Shown here: positions 40,648-51,498 of the stretch, one piece after another
How positions within the stretch are numbered: position 1 is the first letter of the stretch
How the letters are laid out: each line of letters starts with the position of its first letter
Assembly (NCBI GenBank): GCA_003194525.1
Contig: NBIV01000312.1
Span: forward strand, 32,994 to 96,993
Source: Gracilariopsis chorda
Taxonomy: Eukaryota; Rhodophyta; Florideophyceae; Gracilariales; Gracilariaceae
Length of the DNA stretch: 64,000 nucleotides
Direction of reading: 5' to 3'
The notes under the pieces: model-generated
Databases searched by the model: none
Told to the model about the DNA's origin: nothing
The model's input: only the letters and a program-made list of their open reading frames with translations
Position numbers and translations under genes: made by a program

Positions 40648-42832
40648 ATGGATAACCAACAACCCAACCCAAGGAACGAAGACCAACAAGGAACCCCGGG
40701 TGCAGCCGCACCTCCTGCAGTCGCCGTAACCCCATTGGCCGCCCAAGCGGACAATAATAGTGACCGTAGGAGTACCCGCAGCCGCTCCAGTGGACGTTTT
40801 ATAGACCCTGTGGACAATACTGAAAGGATAACCAGAGATTCGCCATTGGTCGGTCGCCTCCGCGAGAGAATGGATCAGCTCAATCTTCCGCAAGGCCCAA
40901 GGAATGATGCAGAATAGCCTCAGGACTTAGCTGCTACCGTAACCACCCCCCGTATGGTGGACGATGTCGCCGCTCTCCTATGGCCCGCAACTCCGCTCTT
41001 GGTGCGAAAACCAAGTGGAGCAGTTCTTTAGGGACCAACTGGATAGAGTATTACGGGAGCGCCTCTGCTCTTTGGAAGACCAACTGGTTCCTCAGGTTGT
41101 GCAATCAGATGTTCTCGTGGAGTCCATTGCCACGACCATCCAAGGGGAAATCACCCGCCAGGCAGGCACATTTCACAGCCCTCGGGCTGTTTCTCAAAGT
41201 TTACCATTGGATGTCCATCGGTCAACACACACCGGACCTCAGGGAGCAGCTATAGAAGTATCCCCTCGCATGGGTACAGCACAGGAAGGCCCATTGGGTT
41301 ATATACCGCCTGGAGAAGAGAGACTCCAGAGGCAAAGAGGCCGTGCGGGAGATAAGACCAATGGACAACATGGCGTTCGGTACGCCAACGAGTACCTCGA
41401 GGACGATGAAGAGCTCGCCCAAAAGGACCTCGTAGATACCGAAACCCAGAAGAAGAAGAGACGCAGCCGAAGGCGTAAGTCGAGGACGAACCATCGGAAG
41501 AGGCACCACTCGGACTCGAGCGATGACCATTCGGACTCGTCGGACTCTTCCGATACCGATACGGATGAGGCGGATGTTCGGCGCCTCAAACCATTGGTCA
41601 CGACTAATGAGCTTTTCCAGAAGGTTTTAGACGTGAACACGTACCGTTTGATGGATCGGTCCACGCGGTACACCTCTTCGGTCGCCAAGAAGATTGCCAG
41701 GTGGGCGAAGAGAATGCAACTGACCGTCCCGGACAAGTTTTCTGGGAAGGATCCCATCACAGTCGTTAGGTTCTTGAGCTCGTTCCAGGTGGCCTGTGAC
41801 CAGAATGGTGTCCATGAAGGAGCGGCGCTTCATTGCTTCCAGTTTTTCCTAAGTGGACAAGCGAAGGACCAAGTGGTTGCCAAGATCTCCGGCTCGGCCA
41901 ACCCCATTGATGCCCGAGATCGGGAGCTCCTAAGGGCCTATCCAGAGGTTGTTCATTACCTGTTGGAAACGTATGCGACTGATGACCACATAATGGACGC
42001 CTATCACGACGTAATTTGATACCACCAGAGTTCCAGCATGTCCGAAACGGACTACGCCGACCAACTTTGAACTAGAGCCCGCAGGTGCGGGAATGTGTTC
42101 TCCGAGGGTCGGCTGAAGCGACATTTTATCGCGGGATTGCTCCCTGCGATACGGACTCATGTCCGAAACCACCACACTGCCCATCTGGACTTGAAGTTGC
42201 GTCAACTGGTCACATATGCCGAAGGATACGGCAAGACCTGTAGGAATGTTCGTTGAACGGGTGACGCGGATACTAGGGGTCACGCAAGACCCCTGACCAG
42301 AGGGGTGAAGGCCCACATGGTAGAGTCCCCGTCGGAGTTGGACTCGGCCTTTGGACATTCAGACACCGCAGGTGCTCTTGCGGTGAGCTTCTCCTCAGCT
42401 CCGTCAGGGGCACCATCGGCCTTTTCGTCAGGGACGAACACCCCATCGGCCCCGGCGACACCCCGTTATTCTCCGATCGCCCCCAGGAAGGACGTCATTA
42501 CGAAGTCCAATCAGGCCTGTTATATTTGTCTTTCCACGGCCCGGCCGTGTGACTGCATAAAGTATATGCTTGAGGACATCCGCAAAGGAATTATGGCGCG
42601 AAGGGAGGAGAACTATCAGATGCGCCGAGCCGAGGGTTACTTCCGTAGAATTTTCCCTCAGAGGACCACTGGAACGCCAGGGAGCTCAAGGTATGTGACT
42701 CCCCTGATCACACCGGTGAAGCAACTTGAGGTCGACATGGTTGAAGACCCAAAAAATAGCGTCGAATACCTGGACGGACAAGGCGATCTTGCAGTGCCCA
42801 CACCGCAGGAAAACGACCAGAGGGACGCATAG
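40648..42832 (+). pseudogene. gag: gag of E3, disrupted
   Basis: Starts MDNQQPNPRNEDQQ in frame 1 (to 40917), then shifts near 40970 to frame 2. Frame 2 is open from 40964 to 42019 and again from 42305 to 42832, with stops at 42017-42019, about 42070 and about 42255. It contains a coiled-coil region (QVEQFFRDQLDRVLRERL), a Lys/Arg then Ser/Asp-rich stretch, the capsid-like region (MQLTVPDKFSGKDPITVVRF) and RRCGNVFSEGRLKRHFIAGL matching the lineage-1 gag. The knuckle region reads CYICLSTARPCDC: the first two cysteines are kept, but the His of C-x2-C-x4-H-x4-C is Arg. Confidence 0.85.
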
Positions 42833-42921
42833 AGGCGTATCGTCCCTCTTATAACTGCCGCCTCAAACCATCAGACTCGCAGACCACAGGAGCTGAGAAG
42901 AGAAAGAAACCAGAGGACGAA

Positions 42922-44937
42922 ATGACAGGGGTTTCGAGTCGGGTGTATGCTGTGGACCAATGGGAAGACCTGGAGGACGCTGTTTGGGTCCTGAGGAAAA
43001 ATAACTACAAGGTACAGGGAACCTTGGGACTACAAGCCAATACCACAAGGAAGTTTACGGCCGTATTGGATACTGGAGCAGGCCCCAATCTGGTACATTC
43101 CAAGGTCTTACCATTGGGCTGGGAAAGGATGATACAGGAAAAGAAGTCACCGAAGGTAACGGACGCATCACGTCAGCCAATGGACATTCGCGGAATACTT
43201 CCGCTTTACGTCCAATTGGGTCACCTGAAGTTTAAGACTTGGTTTCTTGTATGTCCGAACCTGGGGGCAGAAGGGATCCTAGGGACGAGCTTTATTGATA
43301 GATATGTAAAGGCAATCTATCCTGGCCAAAAGAGGGTGGCTTTCTATCTAGGACCACCATTGGCGATTGTCGGCTCGCGCCCTGGACCCGAGGCTGCCCC
43401 AGCTAAAGTCAAGTTTCCCACGAGGACCGTGTGCAACATGGTCAGATTGGCAAAAGCGATAGTCATACCACCTATGACCCACGTAGCCGCTGCAGCGGTA
43501 TGCGAGTCCTCAGGTCTGGTTTTGTTGCAAATCCATCCCAAGTTGGTAACGAAACACCTTTCCCTCATGGCCAATGGAATAATGAATGTGGTACCCAACC
43601 GGCCCTTTGCGGTCACGATGAGCAACTTCCGTGACAAGCCTACAAGGCTACCCAAGGGTGCAGTGTTGGGGGTATCTAGGCCTGCTCCAGTGGCCATTAT
43701 GGAGATTGATGCGGAGAAGTTGCTTCCTGGGGGTGGACCACAGGCCAATTGGGAAAACGACTTCAACCTTGGCGATGACTTTGAACCACATAGGAAGCAA
43801 GTCATTGATCTCCTCAAGGACTTTGCTAGCATGTGGAGTGGAAAGCTGGGCGAGATCGATGCCACAAGGCATCGAATTGACCTTAAGGACGGGGCCACGC
43901 CCCAATATCAGCACCCATATCAGACTGGCCTAAAAGGACGAGAGGTGGTAGCCAAGGAGGTTGAGAAAATGAAGTCCGCTGAGGTCATTGAGCGTGCACC
44001 ATCCACTGAGGCCGAATGGGCTAGCCCTTTTGTCCTAGTGGCCAAGAAGGACGGGACCGTACCGTTTTGTATTGATTACCGCAAACTAAATGCGGTGACC
44101 AAGAGGGATACTTACCCTATCCCCCGTATGGACGACTGCTTAGACTCCCTTGGAGACGCGCAAATTTTCACCACGTTGGATGCCAATTGTAGGTATTGGC
44201 AGGTTCCCATGGACGACAAGGCGAAGTCGCTGACTACCTTCACGACCCACGAGGGATTATTTCGATTTCCACGGATGCCCTTTGGTCTTATGAATGCGCC
44301 AGTTACTTTCCAGCGGGCCATGGACATCATTTTGTCCAGGGTCAAATGGAAGTTCGCCTTGGTCTACCTGGATGATGTGATCATCTTTTCCAGGTCCATT
44401 AGGGAACACTTCGCACATGTGAAGGCATTCCTTAGGTTACTCCAGCAGGCTGGTGTCACACTGAAATTGAAGAAGTGCTTCTTCTTCCAGCCCTCCGTGG
44501 ACTACCTCGGCCATATGGTTCTGCCGGGTAAACTCCAAGTAGCCCAAGTTACAACAAAGGCCTTACGGGAAGCACGAACCCCTAGGACCCATAGGGAATT
44601 GCGCTCCTTCCTTGTTCTTTGTAATGTTTACCGTCGGGTTGTCCCAGAGTTCGCGAAAATTGCAGCACCTCTCAATGAGATGCTGAAGAAAGGGACCGCT
44701 TCGGAATTTGACGACCTCACGGACGAGCAGCATGAGGCCTACCAGAACCTCAAGGACCATTTGGTTAATCCGCCGGTCTTGGCGCTACCCAAGGCCAATA
44801 AACCGTATATCCTAGATACGGACGCATCTGCGACCCAAGTGGGCTGTGCCCTTCTACAAGAGCAGGAGTCCCCTAAGGATTATTCGCCCAATTGGCTACT
44901 GGAGAAGGTCCCTGACCAAGGCCGAAAGGTACTATAG
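42922..44937 (+). CDS. pol: E3 pol part 1: protease, reverse transcriptase, start of RNase H
   Basis: 671 residues. Protease: FTAVLDTGAGPNLVHS near residue 48, with the catalytic Asp intact, and ILGTSFIDRYVKAI. Reverse transcriptase: FCIDYRKLNAV near 380 and LVYLDDVIIFS near 480. RNase H begins at LDTDASATQVGCALL and runs into a frameshift near 44900 (frame 1 to frame 2), so this ORF ends in out-of-frame residues. Pol lies in the -1 frame relative to gag, as in E2. Confidence 0.9.
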   Translation: MTGVSSRVYAVDQWEDLEDAVWVLRKNNYKVQGTLGLQANTTRKFTAVLDTGAGPNLVHSKVLPLGWERMIQEKKSPKVTDASRQPMDIRGILPLYVQLGHLKFKTWFLVCPNLGAEGILGTSFIDRYVKAIYPGQKRVAFYLGPPLAIVGSRPGPEAAPAKVKFPTRTVCNMVRLAKAIVIPPMTHVAAAAVCESSGLVLLQIHPKLVTKHLSLMANGIMNVVPNRPFAVTMSNFRDKPTRLPKGAVLGVSRPAPVAIMEIDAEKLLPGGGPQANWENDFNLGDDFEPHRKQVIDLLKDFASMWSGKLGEIDATRHRIDLKDGATPQYQHPYQTGLKGREVVAKEVEKMKSAEVIERAPSTEAEWASPFVLVAKKDGTVPFCIDYRKLNAVTKRDTYPIPRMDDCLDSLGDAQIFTTLDANCRYWQVPMDDKAKSLTTFTTHEGLFRFPRMPFGLMNAPVTFQRAMDIILSRVKWKFALVYLDDVIIFSRSIREHFAHVKAFLRLLQQAGVTLKLKKCFFFQPSVDYLGHMVLPGKLQVAQVTTKALREARTPRTHRELRSFLVLCNVYRRVVPEFAKIAAPLNEMLKKGTASEFDDLTDEQHEAYQNLKDHLVNPPVLALPKANKPYILDTDASATQVGCALLQEQESPKDYSPNWLLEKVPDQGRKVL

Positions 44938-46345
44938 CACCACGGAAAAGGAATGTTTGGCCATCGTGTGGTCAGTGCTCCATCTTTGGCCTTATTTGGA
45001 AGGAACTCGCTTTACCATTAGGACAGACCACCACTCCCTCCGCTGGATACTGAACATGACGGACGCATCTTCCCGTCTGGCCCGATGGAGATTGCGCCTG
45101 GCCGAATTCGATTACGAAGTGACCTATAGGCCAGGGCTGAAACATCAGGCCGCAGATGCGCTGTCACGCATCCTGACCGATGGTACCTACCAAACTCCCC
45201 TGGACGATGAGATTCCCACCATCTGGGACAGACCACAGTACACTGATGACGAGGGAGAGGAACCACCCGTGGCTGAGGTGAGAATGGCCGAATGGACGGA
45301 CGGACACGGCGCAGCGATCTTATGCGCCGTGGACTGGGAAGATCCACCATCGGATATCCATATGGCCCAGTCGGAAAGCGCAGACCTTACCCCAATACCC
45401 CTCGAGGAATTCCTTCAGGCCCAGAAAACGGACGAATACTGCGCCCAGATAGGAGAGAAAGTAGGGACCCCTGGGTCGCTGTTTGATTATGACCACCGAG
45501 GCATATTATGTCGCAGGTCACCATTGGACGGGGCGATACAGCGGGTAGTGCCTAAGGCCTTACGGGCACGCCTTCTTTACCTCGCGCACTATCCGAGGTT
45601 GGCTGGCCATCCTGGAGGGACTAAGATGTATCAGACCCTGAGGAGATACTTCTACTGGCCCCTGATGGCCAATGACATAATGGAGACCGCAAGGGCTTGT
45701 GCAGCATGCGCAAAGATCTGAGGGACAAGAGCGGTACATCAAGGGAAACTGAAGTTATTCCCAGCGGCCGGGCCTTTGGAGTTCATTGCTATTGATATCC
45801 TAGGGCCATTTCCGAAGTCGACCCACGGCAACCGATTTATATTGGTTATTACCGATCGGTTTACCAAGTTGACCCGAGCAATTCCGCTCAAATCAACAAC
45901 CGCCACGGACGTCGCCATGGCTTTCCTTGTCCATTGGATTTATCCCTATGGACTGCCACTATATCTCCTTACGGACAATGGCTCCCAGTTTGTCTCCAAA
46001 TTCTTTGAGCATGAGTGCTCGGCCTTAGGTCTAAAACATCTCCTCACCACCGCGTACCATCCACAGACCAATGGACAAGCCGAAAGGTGTAACCGAACTC
46101 TGGGCAAGAGGCTAATTCACTACGTTTCCGAGCACCAATTGGACTGGGATGACTATGTCCAGCCGCTGGTCTATGCATATAATAATCAAGTGTATAAGTC
46201 CACTGGTACAACCCCCTTTGACCTCACCCTCGTACGGGCCCCGGCGCCGTACATGGTTGACCTACAGGACTTAGGAGCACCTCAGGACATAACGGAGGAA
46301 ATGACTCCCGCCCAGGCCAAACGGAAATTCGCGGAAGCGAATTGA
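44900..46345 (+). pseudogene. pol: E3 pol part 2: RNase H and integrase
   Basis: Frame 2. RNase H: RPIGYWRRSLTKAERYYSTT, ECLAIVW, RTDHHSLRWIL. Integrase zinc site: LAHYPRLAGHPGG to CAACAKI. TGA at 45719-45721 interrupts; the same frame resumes with the core: AIDILGPF, LLTDNGSQF, GQAERCNRTL, so all three acidic residues are present. It ends at a TGA at 46343-46345, after which similarity continues in frame 3. Confidence 0.88.
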
Positions 46346-46352
46346 TTCTATC

Positions 46353-47165
46353 TTGAGAGCCGCACAGACCACTTTGGACAAAGCGCAAGCGCGCTATAAG
46401 GCCGAATTTGATCGGTCCGTTTGGTTTACACCGCAAGTGGCCATGGGAGATTACGTCCACTTGGACAGACCACCGAAGGAAAAGCCCGAGGACGAGGACA
46501 TCACCAAGAAGCTGTTGCCAAAGTCCACTGGGCCCTTCAAGGTACTTAAGTCCCTTGGACACACGGTTACTATCGACCGAGATGGGCTCCAGGATACAGT
46601 CACAATGGAATGAGTCTCTCTGGCACCACGCCCACCTTGAACTGGCCCATTGGACTCGCGCGCTTTCCCTTCGTCCCAAACCCCACCCTCCATACCTACG
46701 CAACCACGGGTCAATGACCCTACAGGCCCTCAGGAACTGCAGGTCTCCGCGGATCCAGAAGGCCCTTCCCCCGATGGCTACGGTCCCCTGGATGGAATGG
46801 TACTTCCTGAAGAAGTACCCGAGCCTATGGAAACCCCCGACGCTGTTCCTTCGGACGCTGACGGGTACGGTCGCCTCGATCAGATGGACCTACCGGAGGA
46901 CGCCGGAATGAACGATCAACGGGAGTATGTCGTCGACCACATCGTCTCCGCTGGGCTCACCGACGATGGCGAAGTGCGCTACAAAGTCCGTTGGTATGGC
47001 TATGAGCCCAAGGACGATACTTGGCTTCCGAGGTCAGACATCCCGGATAATTTTGTGGCCCGCTATTGGTCAAAAACAGGCCACACGGAGCGTGATCTTA
47101 ACGAGGGGGGTATCCCTGGCCACAAATTTGCGCCAGCACGGGCCCAATCCGCCTCCACCCAATAG
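46353..47165 (+). pseudogene. E3 pol part 3: integrase C-terminus and chromodomain
   Basis: Frame 3: TTLDKAQARYKAEFDRSVWF and STGPFKVLKSLGHTVTI (integrase C-terminal SH3-like region), stop at 46611-46613. Then the same frame carries REYVVDHIVSAGL and VRYKVRWYGYEPKDDTWLP, a chromodomain, ending at 47165. Confidence 0.85.
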
Positions 47166-47520
47166 GAACACTGCTTTTAGAAACGGCGCCCACGGAACCG
47201 CCTCCCACGCCACCCCACTCGCTGGGCGCGCGCCAGTTCTTCCAAAGGTCTATCGCGACGATGACCAACTTGGACGCCACATAACTCCAAATTCCCTTGG
47301 TCATCAAGGCCGAAAACCTCAGGAACGAAGCGCCGACGGCTCACCTATAGAAAGAATGCACCAAAACCCCAGGGACTTGTTTCAAAACCGACCTAGTGGT
47401 ATTCAAGGGTAGAGATGAAGACCAATGGAGCGCGACAGAGAAGACGCACACCTTGACGCTAGAAGGGCCAAAAAGGGAACCATAGTGTTTACTGAGGACT
47501 ACTGGCCATAAGGACGACCA
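47166..47520. other. Spacer between E3 pol and the antisense gene
   Basis: No clear coding signal. A lineage-2 CCAATGG motif lies near 47424. Confidence 0.4.
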
Positions 47521-49353
47521 CTAGGACGACGCAGCCGGTTGAGAAGGAGATCCCATGCAGGCACGCTTGCGAGCCGGACTCCGGGCGGAAGAGGATGAGG
47601 CACCACCAGCGGACTCCGTGTCCGAAAGGTTAAGACCAAAGCGGTTATCAAGGTCTGTCGCGACACGCTCGGACAACACCTTAGAGTTCTCCTCCAGGAT
47701 GGTCGCTAAGGCGTCTTTGACCTCTTGGTTACGCTGAACCAGCGAGAGGTACCGCGAAGCCCGGCGAGCCCAGCATTGGGCGGAACGAAGAGCCTCTACG
47801 ATACCAGTGGGTTCAAGGATACCGACGGACGTGCATACCTTCTTCAGGTCATCGAAGGCCATCGGAATGACCTCTGGAATGCCCGGCACGGGAGGCGGAG
47901 GAGGGACCATAGGGGCGGAAACCGTCATGGACGTAGGAGGTGGGGAAGCCAAGGGACCGATAGACGCCTCTGGGGGCTCTTCCACGGCAACCTCATGCGC
48001 TGGCACGAAAGATGGCGCTACCGATGGGGCCGGTACAGGAACTACTGCCTGCTCCCGGACTGGATGACGAAGACAATCTTCGTGAAACCCAATGGCCTGA
48101 GGATAGTAATACGGCACGGACTGACGTGGCTCGTTCACGGGGACAGCCAGCAATGGTTTGGACTGGTAGACGTTCCCGTCGTCATTGCGTAAAGGATGTC
48201 GCGGGATCGGAAAGAAGGTGTCGGTGTCGTAGTCGTACCAAAGGAACCCGGGGGTCTGCGCCCAGTCGACCTGAAGGACATAATCCAATAGGGCCTCGGC
48301 CTCTTCACTCTCGTACTCTGTACCCCGGACAATGTTCTGCACCCCCAACTCACGGATGAGCCGGATCCAGTGCCGCGGAAGAGGCAAAAGTCGGCCTTCA
48401 GGACTGGGAAGAACCCGCTCGTTCCAGATACGGCAGTCGGCCTCCCGGACGTTAGCTTGGACCCCATAGCGGGCGGTACCCAGAAAGGCCATGAAACAGA
48501 ACACGGCCCATTCGGCAAACACCTGCCAGGTCAGCCAAGGGAGACGTTTAGTGAAGTCCTCCTGGAGCTGATAGGTGTGGTAGGCCACCACGGACGGAGT
48601 AGGGACCATAAGGAGATTGGAAACGTGCCAGATGGCAGCCTCAGGTCCGGCGCTAAGTGACGGTAGCATGAGATATAGAGAAGACCTGCGGGACGGAGGC
48701 ATATCGTGAAATTACACTTGGTGCCAACAGAAGAAGTACTTGAGGGTGGTTCGAATACAACCATCGGGTTCGATCATATCATTCCAATAGTTCCGGTTCG
48801 ATAACCAGTACAAGCGGTCGTATGGAGGTCTGAAGCAGACTAACCCCAAGAGGCTATGACCAGGGGGAGGAAAGGGGGCCTTAGGGTCACCATGCATCGA
48901 ATACAAGTCCTCCAGGAGCTTATTGACTCTCCCTTGGTAATCAGACTCCTCGCCGCAGCGGACGAAGGGCATATCCAGTGGGACCAGAGCGCGGCAACGC
49001 GCGACCGAACGGGCATCAGCAGGAAGGTGGAGCCAACGGTTGTACCAGGAGTCCTCCTGGGAGTTCTTCTTCGCGCGGGCATAGTTGGGGATCGCAGCGA
49101 ACCGCCCGGCGTCCAAGTATTGATCAGCATACCGCACGAACTCGGCGACCGAACTGGGTAGATGGGTACTCCTCATGGCCATAGGATTCCGACCCAAAGT
49201 GTGGTCGTACTTCTCCCCAGGGTGGGCATATGCACTGCTGGGGACCAGAGCCATGTTGGTCGATTCTACAGTTATGGTCACCCGAGGGATAGGCTCGAAG
49301 CCGTCATAGTCCAAGAGGTAGCCATGGGAGCCCTTATATGCCCCTGAGGACAT
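47521..49353 (-). pseudogene. aORF of E3 (antisense gene), one internal stop
   Basis: About 610 codons on the strand opposite to gag-pol, between pol and the 3' LTR. It starts MSSGAYKGSHGYLLDYDG at 49353. The only break is a stop at 48712-48714 (TAA), where the E4 copy has Glu (HQVEFHDMPPS). The C-terminal third is Pro/Val/Ala-rich, then FDDLKKVCTSVGILEPTG and WARRASRYLSLVQRNQEVKD, a helical block, and a Ser/Arg-rich end. The E4 copy and the more distant E1b copy show it is conserved across two lineages. I recognise no domain. It could be an accessory or regulatory protein, or the opposite-strand transcript itself may matter. Confidence 0.8.
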
Positions 49354-49730
49354 GGCGTAGACGCGATCGACAAGCCGTCACAGCGGACACGGTGCCAGGG
49401 GAGACCAACGGTCAGGAATCTGAAAGGCCAAGGGAATGCACCACGACCTACCGAAGGGGCGGGGATGGTGGATGCACCAAGGCGGTATGCGAAGAAAAGA
49501 GCGACCAGAAGGACGAGGTAATCTAGAGGGAAGTATGGGCGCCCGCGCCAGGGGTCGGTGAAATGCAGGAGCACGAGAAGTGCCCCGCAGTGGAGACTCA
49601 TTTGTAATGAGGTCCCCTCGTAGGCGACCAATGGCATGGTAGCGGCCACGTGCCACTTGCCGAAAAAGCAGCCAAATGGACGCAAACCGGTACCGCCGCC
49701 ATACCTGCTGTGGAAGGGCCGACCAACCAT
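49278..49730 (-). CDS. Overlapping 150-codon hydrophobic ORF of E3 (orfX)
   Basis: Same length, position and frame relation to the aORF as 38392-38844. Starts MAGRPFHSRYGGGTGLRPFG and has the same hydrophobic stretches. A third, shortened copy begins at 50181 in the duplicated leader. Confidence 0.4.
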   Translation of the reverse strand: MVGRPFHSRYGGGTGLRPFGCFFGKWHVAATMPLVAYEGTSLQMSLHCGALLVLLHFTDPWRGRPYFPLDYLVLLVALFFAYRLGASTIPAPSVGRGAFPWPFRFLTVGLPWHRVRCDGLSIASTPCPQGHIRAPMATSWTMTASSLSLG

Positions 49731-50330
49731 GTCAACCAGGGGGCGAGAGACCTAATCGGGAGAGAGGACGCGAGAACGACAACCCCATTGGGCGGGAGGA
49801 AAGAACGCCAGCGGAAGAAAAGAATAGCTCACCGACGGGGAAGCCGCCGACGGGACGTCGGATCTTAAAGGGAAAGGTCTGTAGGAGAATGACAATTAGG
49901 CAGGTGCAGTGGTGAAGTAACCATGGGGCTGGGCTGGCAGAGGTCAGAACATCGCTGCCCGAAATATTCCACGTGGCCAAGCTGGGTTCCTAGGTAGGAG
50001 ATACCAGGTGAAATGCAGGAGCACGAGGAGCGCCTTGCCGTTGGGACTCACTAGTTAATGATGCCCCCTCGTAGGCGACCAATGGCAGGGTAGCGGCCAC
50101 GTGCCACTTGCCGAAAAAGCAGCCAAATGGACGCAAACCGGTACCGCCGCCGTACCTGCTGTGGAAGGGCCTACCAGCCATGTCAACCAGGAGGAGAGAG
50201 ACCTAGTCGGGAGAGAGGGCGCGAGCACAACAACGCCATTGGGCGGGAGGAAAGAACGCCAGCGAAAGAAAAGAATAGCTCACCAACGGGGAAGTTTCCG
50301 ACGGGACGTCGGATCTTAAGGGGGTAAGTC
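49557..50330. repeat. Tandem duplication at the 3' end of E3
   Basis: The segment from 49557 (GGTGAAATGCAGGAGCACGA) to about 50005 includes the aORF leader, a purine tract (about 49866-49879) and the first 125 bp of an LTR (49880-50004). The leader is then repeated from about 50007 to 50330 before the complete 3' LTR. The partial LTR matches the E4 subfamily (GTTCCTAGGTAGGAGAT) rather than the E3 LTR (GTGCCTATGCAGGAGAT), pointing to recombination between subfamilies. Confidence 0.85.
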
Positions 50331-50855
50331 TGTAGGAGAATGACCATTGGGCAGATGCAGTGGTGAGGTAACCATGAGGCTGGGCTGGCAGAGGTCAGAA
50401 CATTGCTGGCCGGAATATTCCACGTGGCGAAGTTGGGTGCCTATGCAGGAGATACGAGAGGACAGTGCGTGTGCCAAGGCACTGTGGCCATAGGGTTTAT
50501 TATGTAGCTAATCTTATTTAATTTGTTAGGATAGTGTCCGGAGGTCAGAGCGCCTCGCCAGCTATATAGGCTGGCTCGAGTGCCGCCGACCTCTGAAGAG
50601 TAAAGGCAAGCACCCTCACTGTCTTCTTGCCACCATATGCAGCCAGTAGGACTCCAAAGGCCTCCAAGCCATCGCTACATTCTCCCGACCTGTAGAGACT
50701 TGAGATAGCGCCCGGCCATTGCACCTCGCTGCCAGTTGGTGCCCGTGTCACTAATAGACCCAGTGGATTCTCACCCCAGTGGTTGGCTCTCTGCCGCTAC
50801 TAACCCCTAGTAGACCACTATTTCAGTTGGGCAAACGACGTAGTATTCTACTACA
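50331..50855 (+). repeat. 3' LTR of E3
   Basis: Preceded by a purine-rich TTAAGGGGGTAAGTC. Same ends as the 5' LTR, with roughly 25 differences by eye. Confidence 0.95.
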
Positions 50856-50860
50856 ATCCC

Positions 50861-51498
50861 CGTGAATGGGCGACGTTCGTAGGTGCCGGATTACTACCAT
50901 CAGGCCATTGGGTTTCACGAAGATTGTCTTCGTCCTCCAGTCCGGGAGCTAGCGGTAGTTCCTGTACCGGCCCCATCGGTTGCGCCATTTTTCGTGCCGG
51001 CGCATGATGTTGCCGTGGTAGAGCCCCCAGAGGCGTCTATCGGTCCTTTTGATTCCCAATCTCCTACGTCCATGACGGTTTCCGCCCCTGTGGTCCCTCC
51101 TCCGCTGCCTGTGCCGTTCATTCCTGAGGTCATTGCAATGGCCTTCGATGACCTGAAGAAGGTATGCACGTCCGTCGGTATCCTTGAACCCACTGGTATC
51201 GTAGAGGCTCTTCGTTCCGCCCAATGCTGGGCTCGCCGGGCTTCGTGGTACCTCTCGCTGGTTCAGCGTAACCAAGAAGTTAAAGACGCCTTAGCGACCA
51301 TCCTGGAGAAGACCTCTACGGTGTTGTCCTAGCGTGTCGCGACAGACCTTGATAACCGCTTTGATCTTAACGTTTCGAACACGGAGTCTGCTGGTGGTGC
51401 CTCATCCTCTTCCACCTAGAGTCTGGCTCGCAAGCGCGCCCGCACGAGATCGCCTTCTCAGCCGGCTGCGTCTTTTAGTGGTCGTCCTTACGGCTAGT
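50861..51498 (+). pseudogene. aORF of E4, second part
   Basis: Resumes the reading frame cut at 39982: YHQAIGFHEDC, FDDLKKVCTSVGILEPTG, WARRASWYLSLVQRNQEVKD, ending with TAG at 51496-51498. In-frame stops occur near 50880, at 51330-51332 and near 51418. E4 sequence ends exactly at this stop; what follows is host duplication sequence. Confidence 0.85.

Larger units (their letters stand above)
39983..50855 (+). mobile_element. Ty3/gypsy chromovirus-like element E3 (lineage 2)
   Basis: LTRs at 39983-40508 and 50331-50855 (about 525 bp, about 95% identical by eye) with a near-perfect 5-bp target duplication inside E4. Order: LTR, primer-binding site, gag, pol (protease, RT, RNase H, integrase, chromodomain) on the plus strand. 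An antisense gene on the minus strand (47521-49353) follows, then a duplicated leader and partial LTR, a polypurine tract and the 3' LTR. Several stops and frameshifts make it inactive. Confidence 0.95.
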
